DNA of 64,000 nucleotides, from positions 1,240,001 through 1,304,000 of the forward strand of contig CALSFV010000209.1 of NCBI GenBank assembly GCA_943737045.1. Reading direction: 5' to 3'. The notes under the pieces were generated by a model. The model was not told the DNA's origin and made no database searches. It worked only from the letters and a program-made list of their open reading frames with translations. A program made the position numbers and the translations under genes. The DNA is from Parapristionchus giblindavisi (Eukaryota > Nematoda > Chromadorea > Rhabditida > Diplogasteridae). Below, one piece after another: positions 11,228 through 22,800 of the stretch; within the stretch, counting starts at the first letter, position 1, and every line of letters starts with the position of its first letter.

Positions 11228-11304
11228 GGCGGGATTCGAACCTACGAGTTTCGGATCGCTAAACAAAAGCTCTATCCACTAAGCCATCTCAGCATGACTC
11301 GCGA
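11228..11304 (-). repeat. tRNA-like sequence, probable SINE or tRNA pseudogene
   Basis: Read on the minus strand it has a good A box (TGGCTTAGTGGATAGAGC) and a perfect B box (GGTTCGAATCCC) about 30 nt later. The 5' and 3' ends do not pair into a 7-bp acceptor stem, so a functional tRNA is unlikely. Confidence 0.55.
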
Positions 11305-11587
11305 ATCGTAAAACTCGATGATAGGTCTAGTCAGAAGCGAGCGCCCAGATATACCGTAATCAACTTTTCGCGCTGGGAGAACCTAGATGTTTTACTGCTT
11401 ATCATCACTCAGTTTGCGATACTTTCTTTCTCAGGCAAGAGCTTCTTAATTACTATCATTGAGCCGCCGTGTCAACTGCCGGGGGATGACAGAAGGTCAT
11501 CCATGCGAATGGAGAGAGAGACTATGCAATATGACACGAGAGATAATCCCTAGCCACTACATTCCCTCTGAACCCTCCCTCTCTCAT

Positions 11588-11664
11588 CTCCGATGGTCTA
11601 GCGGTAAGTCTCTAGACCTCTCGCGCGAGTAGGGATAGAGTGCGCAGGTTCGTAGTCATCGGAG
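11588..11664 (+). repeat. tRNA-like SINE head (copy 1) with degenerate B box
   Basis: A 77-nt unit starting and ending with CTCCGAT/ATCGGAG, the arms of a perfect 7-bp terminal stem, with A-box-like TGGTCTAGCGGTAAGTC. The B box is decayed here (GGTTCGTAGTC) but perfect in the other four copies. Downstream sequence (11705-11765) recurs inverted in the srg introns of the tandem units, as expected of a SINE body. Confidence 0.65.
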
Positions 11665-11909
11665 TGGTGGGGGCTGGTCACCCACCCTAAAAGATCTTTT
11701 GAATTTCGATTCTGTCTTAAAGAAGGAGACCCTTGAGTTTGCATGACTGACTCCTGCAACGATAAACACGGCGATTATTGTTTATCTTGCTTCAAACATA
11801 TCATAAATCAATCAGATCTGCGACAATCAAAGACATCAACACCTCACTTGTAGTAGTATCTCGGTTGAAAATTACTAAACAGGGCGATGGCATTGTGAAA
11901 AACATTGTT

Positions 11910-11985
11910 TAATTTGAAACGCTCCGCGCTTGCAATGCTCTCGCTTTCTCTGTCAACGAGAGAGCAGCGCCAGAGGGGAGATCAA
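11910..11985. mobile_element. Palindromic MITE copy, partial
   Basis: Only the stem region remains: CGCTCCGCGCTTGCAATGCTC against GAGAGCAGCGCCAGAGGGGAG. Confidence 0.6.
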
Positions 11986-12436
11986 CATTGGTCCTCTTCC
12001 AGCTAGGGTCTCATCCACCCTACATCATTGATCCCACGCTGATCTTTGATCTTGGCACTAGAGAATAGGTTATAGAGACTTCCCCGACCATCTTCACCTT
12101 CCCTACTTTCCCATTGTCTATTCTCCCCATTCTATTTCCTTGTGCAAATCTTCTTCATTTATATCGTTTTTACTTGTTGAAACATCTTCGCGATGTATGA
12201 TAAATAAATAAATAAATAAATTGGCTTGGTTGTGCCTTTAACGGGCCATGAGTGATATTGCAGCCAAGGGAATGGCTTATAATACGTCCCATTTAAAAAA
12301 AAAGACATCGTGTCTTTCGACTTCCCCCTCTTACGTGAATGTACTAGCGCAAACAATCGAGGGGACGCCCAGGGACATCCGGGGATCCCATGTCAATGAG
12401 GAATTCTGATATACTGTGCTAATAAATTTTAAAAAA

Positions 12437-12616
12437 AGTTATTTCACGTTTTCCTCACATTTTCAATTTATTTATTATAGTATAGTAATGATTACGATAC
12501 TTTATCCTCTCAGCATACTTCGACGGGACCAAAACAGGCGGAATCTTCATAATATTCATAATATATTACTATACTCTAATAAACAAGTTGAAAATGTGAG
12601 GAAAACATGAAATAAC
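12437..12616. mobile_element. Small foldback element
   Basis: Inverted ends GTTATTTCACGTTTTCCTC and GAGGAAAACATGAAATAAC, extending to CACATTTTCAA/TTGAAAATGTG, about 30 bp each, enclose ~120 bp of AT-rich DNA. Flanks show no clear target duplication. Confidence 0.65.
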
Positions 12617-12696
12617 CCCATTCCACTCATGTCATTCATTTCATCTCATTTCATTTCATTCATATATAGGAATGAGTGGAGCAATGAAAAAAAAAA

Positions 12697-12772
12697 CGAC
12701 CGAATGACGCATTGGTTGCGCGCCTGACTCATAATCGAGAGGTTGTCGGATCGAATCCTCTCCGATGTCATC
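12697..12772 (+). repeat. tRNA-Met-like pseudogene or SINE
   Basis: GACGCATTGGTTGCGCGCCTGACTCATAATCGAGAGGTTG resembles the D arm and anticodon arm of an elongator methionine tRNA (loop CTCATAA). The B box is imperfect (GGATCGAATCC) and no acceptor stem closes. Confidence 0.45.
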
Positions 12773-12814
12773 TTTTGCACACAAGCCAGGAGCACAGATG
12801 ATGGAGAGGCATAA

Positions 12815-12856
12815 AAAGTGGACAGAAAATTGCTCGAGCAATTTTCTGTCCACTTT
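12815..12856. repeat. 42-bp perfect palindrome
   Basis: Both halves pair without mismatch or spacer around the centre GCTCGAGC (an XhoI-like hexamer CTCGAG in the middle). The outer sequence AAAGTGGACAG mirrors CTGTCCACTTT. Confidence 0.95.
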
Positions 12857-13044
12857 GAAAATGACCCAAAAATTACAAAAAATAACAAAAAAATTACAAA
12901 AAAATGATAAAAACAAACAAACATCTTTTTTGCAAGGCAAAATTTAACCTTTAAAAATAAAATAAAATATTTAGTAGGGGAAAAAATTATTCCACGCACC
13001 TAGTGCAAAATTTTTAGTTCACAGTAGAGTTGGCTATTCGGGGG

Positions 13045-13256
13045 TTGCGGGCCCGCAATGGCCTTGACGACTTTTTATTGCTAATGATTGCGGGCCCGCA
13101 ATGCGGTGTAAAATCATTGCGGGCCCGCAAACTTGGATGGAGTGGAAGGGGAGCGATTGCGGGCCCGCAACGAGAGAACGAAGGAAAGTGAAGAGAACAT
13201 AGAAGAAATCACAAAACGTAGAGGGTAGGAATAAAGTATTCTTTGCGGGCCCGCAA
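13045..13256. repeat. Five copies of a GC-rich 14-bp palindrome
   Basis: TTGCGGGCCCGCAA occurs at 13045-13058, 13088-13101, 13117-13130, 13157-13170 and 13243-13256. It is self-complementary and stands out in AT-rich surroundings; the spacers are unrelated. The cluster is about 210 bp 3' of the end of the first srg gene. Confidence 0.95.
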
Positions 13257-13466
13257 CGACTACTATATTATAGTAATTTTTGGTAAAGTAATGCTTTATT
13301 GAATAATATGTCATTTACTCGTCATTATAAATAGCCTGGAAGGAAATTTTATGGCAATAATATACGGTAGCTTCTAGAACCAGGGATACGGTAGAATCAC
13401 TCATGGAGGTACGGTAACTAGACATGATTATCGATCATTCTGCTACCTACCTGCCATTCTGCTATT

Positions 13467-16400
13467 CTATGAATGGTCTTGAGGATATCCAAACCACGGT
13501 TTAACATTAGCGACAATACGCAATACCGATGTAATAGGATATCGTTCTGTATCGTTCAACTTGGATCGCCGAACTTCAGGGAAGAGACATCTAAAAATCA
13601 TGCTTATTTTTAAGCATTTCAATTTTGAATGCACTTACAGGATTTCCATTCGCATACTTCCGTTGGTTAGCATCATGAGTGCTGGAGGTGTGAGTGTTTT
13701 AAATATGACAACCCATGGGAGTGATTGATAGACAATGATAGCGGTATCGCGTTCATATTCGAAGAACCAAAATAACTGATAAATTTTATTTTATTAAAAT
13801 AAACGATTTTATTTTATTAAAATAAACGGCAAGAATGATAATTTTTAAAAAAACCATTAAAAACCCAGAAAAGGAAATTGCTTTCTTCTATCTTCTAGGG
13901 TTTGCTATTCGGGGTTTTCCCTTCATTTTTCATATTTTAATTAATGGGTAAACAAACGAAAAAAATAAATAGATAAATAAATAACAAACCTTATAGGCAA
14001 TCGCAGGAATATTCGTTAGAAGAATGTAAAACCCTAGTATCGCGAGGCGAACATCTACGCCACGTTCCACCTAACAGTAAGAAGATTATGTTCTTTAAAG
14101 AAGGGGGGCCAGGAGATTTAGGGTGCACTATTATCATGGCTAACGTGGGACGTAGGAAGTGACGCTCTATTCTCTATTAGAATTGCACATAGAGCGTGCA
14201 GCGCAGTGGTTAGTAGTCGGCGCTTGTAACCACGCCACGCGTGTTCGATTCCCGTTTGCAATTTTTTTTAAATATGAATATAACGGCATCCAAGTGCATC
14301 CATTTACACGGTGTAAACACTGGAACAACAGTAATGCCAAAAATTGCAACGGTAAAACAGCTCTAGCGCAATGGGCTATAACTCGACTCGAGGTGATGGT
14401 TTTGTCACAATGTAGGTTAAGCAATGTAGACTCGTAGCATCGTCAATGAGACAAAACCACAAGCAACTTGTACCATCTTGAGTCTAGCTATAACCCGTTG
14501 CGGTTTCTCCCATACTTTAGCTCTCATTAAATGAACGGCAATGATACAGTAGATCACGAAAGCAAGTCCGTTCAAAGTAAACGCATAAATGGCAGTCACA
14601 ATGTTTTGATGAACCTGCAATGACCATAAGAAATGTTACGTGAGCCTATTGAAATCATTCTTATTCTTATTCTTATTCTTTATTCCATTATACTGTATAT
14701 CACGAGAGAATCGAGCCAAAATGGCAATTCTTGGGAATGGACCGAAAATCATGAAATGTGTCAGCATCAGTTTTCGGTACCTCTAGGCATGCCCTACTAT
14801 CCCCCAAAGTCCCATTGTGTAAATATCATTCTGGAGCTCCCTACACCGGGTCGGTCATCCGGGAACCCAACTTTGAACTCAAATATCTCGGTTCAGGTGC
14901 ATTTCTGTGAAAAACTACCACGAGGGAAACCCCCGCTATTTTTCCGTGCTCTATCGAACTAAACAAACCAGAGGTCATGAAAGTGCTTCCGAACAGCGCT
15001 ACACTATGGGCCAAATAACTCAAAACCTGCCGATTCGGCGCGGCAAAGCCTGAAATATGTTATGTAACTTTTCGAGGGCTACAAAATGAGTGGTTTACGA
15101 AAAAAATACGTCCATGGAGACTTGTGGATCATCCCCTTGGAAATTTCCTGATGATTTGAAGTCATTTACGCCACCCACAATCTCTCGTTTTACACACTCT
15201 CTCGCATATTCCTTTTCATTCCATTCCATTCCATTCTACACCGCACAGTCTCGAGCGCGCGGTGCGGAATGAAACATATCGTTGTCTCCCTTTCTCTTCC
15301 CTGTATTTCTTTCACTCTCCGGCGAGAGAGTGTGTGAAACGATAGATTGTGGTTGGGCGAAAATGACTTCAAATCATCAGGAAATTTCAAAGGGGGATGA
15401 TCCACACGTCTCCATGGATGTATTTTTTTTCGTAAACCACTCATTTTATAGCCCTCGAAAAGTTACGTAACATATTTCAGGCTTTGCCGCGCCGAATCGG
15501 CAGGTTATGAGTTATTTGGCCCATAGTGTAGCGCTGTACGGAAGCACTTTCATGACCTCTGGTTTGTTTAGATCGATAGAGCACGGAAAAATAGCGGGGG
15601 TTTCCCCCTTGGCAGTTTTTCATAGAAATGCACCAGAACCGAGATATATGCGTTCAAAGTTGGGTTCCCGGATGACCGACCCGGTGTAGGGAGCCCCAGA
15701 ATGATATTTACACAATGGGACTTTGGGGGGGGGGGTGGTAGGGCATGCCTAAACAAGAATAAAGCTGGGGATAACTCGTTTTGTGATTTTTCTCCATTCC
15801 GGTCGTTAGCTCGATTCTCTCGTGACAGGCGTGATATAACGAGAAAATGGAGATATGACGGGATCGATGGATTTCAGTGGGATTACCGTGGGGCTGTTTG
15901 GGGAATATTTTTAAGGGAGGGGGGGAGCTAATTATAAAAAAAATCTTGCAAAAGTTGATAATTATGTCTGGAGAGGTCAGCACTGGCCCTGCACGGAAGG
16001 GGATGTAACTAATTCAGTGAACAAAGAGTTCCGAATGTCAATTACTGGGCGGATAATGTTGTATGAATATTATAAAACTATTCAGCCAGATTACCTGATT
16101 AAATTACTTTATCTGATTAAATTAAATTACTAAATTAGTAAAGAATGAATGATTGATTTCCTGATTGATGCAAAATACCTGTGAGAAAATGCTGATCTTG
16201 TGGCCGCTCATCAGATAAACCTTTAAAAATTTGATAAAATGATTGTATAATCTTCAATTTCTATTAAAATACAGTACAGCCCGGTCGAGTTTTGCACATG
16301 CGTCCCGCTGCGGCACGCATCGCATATTTCCTTTACGTATGAATATCTTTCGATTATCAAAGTCTTAATCATGAGTTTCCGAGATAAAAAGTTCTTTTAA

Positions 16401-17336
16401 TGACTAAAGAAAATGAAAAATGTATTTATTAATCTCTTCACACCTAACCCGTCTAACCTTCGCCGCGCTTGCACCCGCAGCGCGCCGCAGTGGCACTCGT
16501 GTACAAAGCTCGACTAGACTGTACCGTAATACACATACGGCTGCATCTCCACTGCCTGCAGGGTTATTGAAATATCCTTGAGCTCCGAAGCTTGGAAAAC
16601 TCGAAATGCATCCAAAAAAGACGGTCGACATTAAGAAAAAGTAAGTATTTCGCTTGGTGAAGAGCTAAAATGCAGGCGTGTTTTAGTGGCGAAACTTTGC
16701 ATCGAACCTTTCGATAGAAAAGAGGATAGATTAACGCAGTCAATCGATTTATCGATATCAGCACGTTTATGGCATCCTGGATCCCAGGCAACAGAAACAT
16801 TGAACTGCAACGACATTATTAATCACCTTACGCGTTTAGTTAGGACTATCGCGCTTGACTATTTTAATGATTTTTACGTATTGGCAATCGATATCATCCA
16901 CGGGTACTCGGGTCTGAAGGCTGTATTGTTTCTCGAATCAATGAATCGTTCATAGAATTCCATAATTCCAGGTTGTTGTGGTAGTTGATAGAAGAAGACG
17001 TTGAAGGTGTAAAAAGTGAGGTCCTAAAATACTGTTTGTATTGGTTTTATGATAGCAACGGAAAAGAAAACGAAAAGAAACCAATCATGCTTAAAAGTTT
17101 CTAAATATAGGAAAAGAAAAGAAATGAAAATTATTTTTCCTCGCTTAATTGTTGAACATATTGCTTGACTGTCTTCACTGTTGACTCACCAGAATTCCTC
17201 CAAAGAAATAGATAGCGTAGAACTCAGATGAAAAGTCCGGTTTAATGGATATGATGACCAGTTGAATTATGTACAAAAAATACAAGGGGATTGATATGGC
17301 CAGACTTATAGTGAAAACGACTATGCGTATATGCAT
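13467..17336 (-). CDS. Serpentine receptor class gamma (srg)-like chemoreceptor, complete nine-exon gene
   Basis: Inferred exons: 17336-17190, 17023-16878, 16804-16708, 16664-16539, 16220-16179, 14614-14516, 14070-13990, 13775-13639, 13602-13467; 1011 bp, 336 residues, all junctions in phase and no internal stop. Seven-pass membrane receptor of the nematode chemosensory superfamily, expected in sensory neurons and coupled to G proteins. TM1 lies in exon 1 (begins MHIRIVVF), TM3 in exon 3 with the family signature SINRLTALIYP, TM4 in exon 4 (TVFFGCISSFPSFGAQG), TM5 in exon 6, TM6 in exon 7 (VERGVDVRLAILGF), TM7 in exon 8 (SLPWVVIF), cytoplasmic tail in exon 9. Intron 5 (14615-16178) is swollen by a foldback element. 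The nine-exon pattern is the same as in the gene at 19827-22931. Assignment to srg rather than another serpentine class is by motif memory. Confidence 0.78.
14195..14262 (+). repeat. tRNA-like sequence inside srg intron 6
   Basis: A-box-like GCAGCGCAGTGGTTAGTAGTC and B-box-like GTGTTCGATTCCC with an anticodon-like loop CTTGTAA. Terminal stem does not close. Probably a SINE; it is antisense to the host receptor gene. Confidence 0.45.
14699..15837. mobile_element. Foldback element in srg intron 5
   Basis: Inverted arms of ~550 bp meeting near 15260. Landmarks: ATCACGAGAGAATCGAGC at the left end against GCTCGATTCTCTCGTGA at the right; GGCATGCCCTAC (14788) against GTAGGGCATGCC (15738). A 60-codon frame beginning MSYLAHSVAL is open in both arms, at 15023-14841 and 15507-15689, with several replacement differences. 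No transposase seen. Sequence related to 15830-16010 also occurs at about 20850-21190 in the homologous intron of the next srg gene. Confidence 0.75.
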
Positions 17337-18204
17337 CGTTGTGACGATACGAAGAAATAGTAAATTATAGAAAGATATGGTGAAGTCGTTCTTGCATGTG
17401 GGCAGATGTATTAACTAGACTCTCTTTAAGGAAAGTTGAGTATACGATATCATCTGCAAACATCCGCTCAAGCTAGTAATTTGAAGGGCGAGAAGTCATA
17501 ATTAAGATAAATTTAGCTTCTTATTAGTCTGTAATGCTACATTCTTCGCCATGAAGTAGAACAGCAATTGAAACCAAATAACCAACCATCTGGACACCAT
17601 TGGAAATGGAATAATATGTGCTTGACGTAATGTATTTTCAGAGAGCTTTCCTCGAGTAGTATATGAGTGCGCTTGCGAGAGAATCGACTAAGTGCCGGCA
17701 CAGTAAAAAAATCAAAATTTGGGTATCGGGGTTCTCGAGGGTGCTGATGACGATGGACATGTTCATTTTGCACCTAGATCCACTGTTGAGGTCAGACGAC
17801 GTCGCGTTGAAATCTCGTTTTTCTACTTGAAAAGTCGTTTCTCTTCACTCGATGGTGCTAAAATTACAAAACTATGCCCTAAGGTGCAGAATTTCATGGC
17901 GATCACGCCTGTCCAATTCATTTTTTACCCAAAATTTTCATAATTTTCATAAGTGGAATTTCTCTCAACGGCAAAAGTGTGTAATGCAACCTACACAGAT
18001 CGGACCGGACTGGCTTCAGTATCACATGGAAAAAAATTCAGCCAATTTGTGCCCGCGACTTTCGAGGAAATCAACTTTCAGTGTAGTCATTTTGAAGTTG
18101 AAATGGAGGCAAGAGGCGAGAGAGTGTGGTGGTGTGAGAGAGCAAAGGAGGTAGAGGAGGAGACACCCCCTTCCTTTCTATGCGGCTCGCCTCACCTGCC
18201 TCTC
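17337..18204. other. Intergenic stretch between srg sequences
   Basis: Several open frames (for example 17537-17773 minus, 17852-18154 plus) but no recognisable domain or splice pattern. Confidence 0.4.
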
Positions 18205-18767
18205 AGGCAATAGAAACATTGAACTGCAACGACATCACCTAACGCGTTTAGTTAGGGCTATCGAGTTTGCTATCGAGTTTGACTATTTTAAAGATTTTTA
18301 CGTATCGATATCATCCACTTATACTCCTGCCTGAAGGCTGTATTGTTTCTCGTATTAATGAATCGTTCATAAAATTCCATAATTCCCGGTTGTTGTGGTA
18401 GTTGATAGAAGAAGATGTTGGAGGTGTAAAACGTTAAGTCCTATGATAAGCGTTTATATTTCAATTAATTTTTTACTAGTAGTAAAAAACTGAAGACATG
18501 TAATGAAACAAAACTTGCTCAAAAGTTATTGCTCAAAATAAAGTGAAAGAAATCGAATTATGTTTCCTCTCGTAACTGTCGAGCATTTGCCTTCTTTGTC
18601 TTCGCTTTTGCATAACTGACCAGGATTCCTCCGAAGAAATAGATAGTGTAGAATGCAGATGAAAAGGCAGGTTTAATCGAAATCATGACCAGTTGAATTA
18701 TGTACAAAATATACATAGGGATTGAAAGGGCCAGACTTAAGATGAACAAGACTATGCGTATATGCAT
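18205..18767 (-). pseudogene. srg pseudogene fragment (exons 1-3 only)
   Basis: Exon 1 homologue is 18767-18621 with an intact TM1 frame (MHIRIVLFILSLALSIPMYI). Exon 2 homologue is 18440-18302 but has lost 7 nt (normal GATTGCCAATACG reads GATACG), which breaks the phase. Exon 3 starts at 18223 and stops being homologous after about 19 nt, within MFLLP. Nothing of exons 4-9 follows. It lies tail-to-head between two complete srg genes and looks like a truncated tandem copy. Confidence 0.85.
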
Positions 18768-19493
18768 CGTTCTGATGCAACGAAGAAATGGTGAGTTATA
18801 GAAAGAAATATGTGGTGAAGTCGTTCTTGCTTGTAGGCAGATGTATTAACTAGTATTTTTTTAGGAAAGTTGAGTATACGATATCAGCTGCAAACATCCG
18901 TTCAAGCCAGTAATTTGAAGGGCGAACTTCACTGACAAGTGAGAAGTCATAATTAAGACAAGTTTTGCTTTTATTTAGTCTGTGATGCCACATGCTACGT
19001 AAGTTTTAGCATAGGTAGTAGTGAATATGCTTATACTACATTTTCTGCAGACCAACATCCGCTTCTAAAGCCAGTCTCCAAAAGTATTTGTTCTATTACC
19101 AAATGTTGTTCTAGAAATGATAAATTATTACTGAATGATATGCTTTCAGTGATTCAACTTCTATCATACCTTTTACTTCAAATTAGCTCGTGGCGTGTAC
19201 TTAAGACCATTTCATTGATTGTTGTCTATATATTGTTATTTCACATCATACTCGTTCATTTTCTTCGAAATGAAATGAATCAACAATATGGGTTGGATAC
19301 AAAACAAACAAACAAACAAAAACAAAAAGTTTCAAGCACCATTCGTTTGTGCCATACTGCAGTGTATACAACATATTTTGATTGGATATGCACTTTGGAA
19401 TACTTGGAACTTTGGAGTACTTGGAATTTGGAATTGGATTTGGATTCACCCATACGACGGGATCGTTGGAATGCAGGTGACTAGCGCCCACTA
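18768..19493. other. Stretch between srg fragment and tRNA-like repeat
   Basis: 5'-flanking DNA shared by srg copies (a segment near 18830-18960 resembles the sequences upstream of exon 1 in the tandem units), then a segment at 19140-19480 that recurs inverted in the tandem units (34946-35460 and equivalents). The frames 19140-19484 and 19246-19491 reflect this repeat and are not convincing genes. Confidence 0.5.
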
Positions 19494-19570
19494 CTCCGAT
19501 GGGTTCGAACCTGCGAACTCTATTCCTACTGGGGTGAGAGGTCTAGAGACTTACCGCTACGCCATCGGAG
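19494..19570 (-). repeat. tRNA-like SINE head (copy 2)
   Basis: 77 nt with perfect CTCCGAT/ATCGGAG terminal stem and perfect B box (GGTTCGAACCC) on the minus strand. The T stem pairs at only two or three positions, so this is not a functional tRNA. Confidence 0.65.
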
Positions 19571-19826
19571 CTGAGAGAGGGAGGGTAAAGAGGGGGTGTA
19601 GTGCTTAGGGGGAATGCTATCTGAAGCGTATTCTTTGCATAGTCTGGATGTTCTTTGTTTATATGTTTATTATTATTATTATATATTACTCATAGTTATA
19701 AAAGAACACTCGTTTTCTATCTATATGCTCTCAATCTTTCAATCATTAGAGCATTATTTTATGTGGAAGAAATAAGAAATTGCAAGATATTCCCCTTTAC
19801 TCATGCAATTTAATGCATGCAGTCTT

Positions 19827-22800
19827 TCATTTACTCGTCATCATGATAAATTGTCTGGAAGGAAAATTCATGGGAATTATCAACGGAGTAGAGGCGACGC
19901 GTATTATTGACATAGTAGGTTCTGAATCGCTCAACTTGGATCTCCGAACTTCAGGAAGCAGCATCCTGAACAGCATGCTTATTTTAACATACAAAAAAAT
20001 ATTTGTACACTTACAGTATTTCCATGCGCATACTTCTGTTAGTTAGCATCATGAGCGCGGGTGGTGTGAGTGTTTTGCATATAACAACCCATGGGAGTGA
20101 TTGATAGACAATCAGTGAGGTGTAGAGCTCGTAATCGAAGAACCAATATAACTGATAAAATTGTTTTATTAGAAAAAAACAATCGAAATAACTAAAATCC
20201 GGTCGAATTATGGTTAATCTACAACGAAAAAAGCGTTAGGAGTGAAAAAGGAGTTTTTAGATTTAGTCAAATATGTACCTGATAGGCAATTGCTGGAATG
20301 TTTGTTAGAAGAATGGAAAATCCAAGCAAAGCCAGACGAACATCCACACCGCGTTTCACCTAACAAAAAAAAAGATAATTTTCTTTTAAAAATATAACGG
20401 AACGGGATCCCGTTCATTTTTGCTTGTTTACTTCACTGTAAGCACTTCTTCGGTTTTTTATAGCCCTTTGTTTTACACACAACAGCTTGAGATGTGTGTG
20501 TAAAAGAAAGGGCTATAGCACGACTCTATTGTTTTGAGCGAAATGCCTTTTAAGAGATGCAAATGTTGCACGTAACATCAATGAGGCCAAACCTCTTCTC
20601 TCTCTTCTCGCTCTTTAAACCTCTTTAAACCAAGCTCTTTAAACCATTCTGACAATGAGTCGAGTTTAAACCCGCTGCGGTTTTGTCGCTCACTTTTGCT
20701 ATCATTAAATGAACGGCAATGCGACAGTAGATTACGAAAGCAAGTCCGTTCAAAGTAAAAGCATAAATGGCAGTCACGATGGTTTGACGCACCTGCAACA
20801 ATAATAAATCTCATAGTTAGAAGGGAATGCTTATGCGATGTCACATTTGCCTAACGCCCCTCTGCCAAAAACGGGAGACGAACACGTAATTTCTACAGAA
20901 TGTAAATTTCGATCGGGATTTGGGCATACATGGCATATTAATATCGTGACTATTAACATGATATTTATTAGCTTATTCCGTTCATAAAACGAAAGGCGGG
21001 ATTGGCAGGAAGATCGGGCGGGACTGTATTCACAACAGGAAAGGGGATGACATGACGAGATCGATGGATGCCCGTAGGTTTTGGGTACACTAGCAGTTTG
21101 GGAGCTAAGGGCGAATCTCGCAAATGTGGATAATAATGTGTGGAGAGGTATGTTCTGGCCCTGCATGAAAGGGATTGCAAATAGTTCAGTGAGCTCCAAA
21201 TATCAATTACTTTACATGCACAGGTCGATAATGCTGAATGAAAACGGTATAAGCGCTACCTCTGAGAAAATGCTGATCTTGTATCCGCTCATCAGATAAA
21301 CCTATGAAAATTTGATTAAATGATTGTATAATAATTCTTTTGAGAAACAAAGTTTTCACGGCATTCTAGTCAGGGATGGGCGTAAAATGAAAATTTTTAA
21401 AAAAGGATCCGTAAAAACGTAAAATTTACGGTTTCAAAATCCGTAAAATCCGTAAACGTAAAATCCCATCCCTGATTCTGGTGTAAGAAATTTTTCTTTG
21501 AAAGCCGCACAAGCGAGAGTGCATTTGTCTTGAGGGACTTTCCCTGCTGAGCGGTCGTTCGATCTATCAAAATGAATTAAAAACTTTGAAATGATATGCA
21601 TACGGGTAAGTCTCCACTGATTCCAATGTTCTTAAAATATCCTTGAGCTCCGAAGCTTGGAAAACTCGACACGCACCCAAAAGGGAAGGTCAAAAATAAG
21701 AATAAGTAAGTTTTTCGCTTGGTGAAGAGCTAAAAATACAGGCTTTTTATACACAACTGCGGAACGTTGCATCGAACCTGTCCATAGATAATCGGATACA
21801 TCAACGCAGTCAATCGATTTATCGATATCAGTACGTTTATGGCATCCTGAATCGCTGGCAACAGAAACATTGTGCTACAACGACATCATTAACGCGACAC
21901 CCCAAGCTAATTTGCCACTCTCTGCGCTGGCCACACTCTCTCGCTTGCTTTGTCTACGAAAGAGTATTGCCAAAGCGGAGAGCAAACTTAGCTTGGGGTG
22001 TGCCTTTAATCACCTTTCATTAAACCTTTCACCTTTCATTAAAGGATCATAAGAGCTAATTTCAAACTTTCCGCTTCGGAAATGCTCGCTAGCTTTCTTT
22101 TTTTTTTGTTTACAAGAGAGCGTTGCCACAGCAGAGAGTAATATTTGCTCGTGCTGAGCCTTTAAACAAAATGCTGATATGTTTTGGTATATTTTATTCG
22201 GATGAAATTAGGTAATCCAAAATAGGCTTGAAATAAGTGCTCAAAAGGCGTGTACTCTAAAGAGATAAAAACCCTATTTGGCGCTGTAAGCAAACTCTTA
22301 AATACAACGCTTTGGAATACTTATAGTTGGGGTTTTGTAACCCTTCGGTCTAAGGTTTTCAAACCCTTGTATTCAAGGGTTTGCTTTGCAGCGCAGCAAG
22401 ATTTTGTTTACGTATTGGCAATCGACATCATCCACGTATACTCGGGTCTGAAGGCTGTATTGTTGCTCCAAGGAATGAATCGTTCATAGAATTCCATAAT
22501 TCCCGGCTGTTGTGGCAGTTGATAGACGAAGATGTTGAGGGTGTAAAACGTTAGGTCCTATGATAAGCGTTTATATTTCAATAAATTTTTAGTAGTACTA
22601 AAAAAATTGAAAAAAAAAGATTAAAGTGTAAAAAGTGAGGTCCTAAGATAATAGTTGTATTTGTTTTGTGATAACAACGCAAAAGAAAAAGACAGGAAAA
22701 GAAACAAAACATAGGGGCTCAAAGATATTGATCAAAATAAAGTGAAAGAAATCGAATTATGTTTCCTCTCGTAAATGTATTTACCAGTATTCCACCGAAG

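Noticed and set aside
19140..19608. Overlapping frames around the tRNA-like repeat (also at 34829-35230 and 50027-50428)
   Set aside because: Repeat-derived; frames on both strands mirror each other and cross the SINE head.
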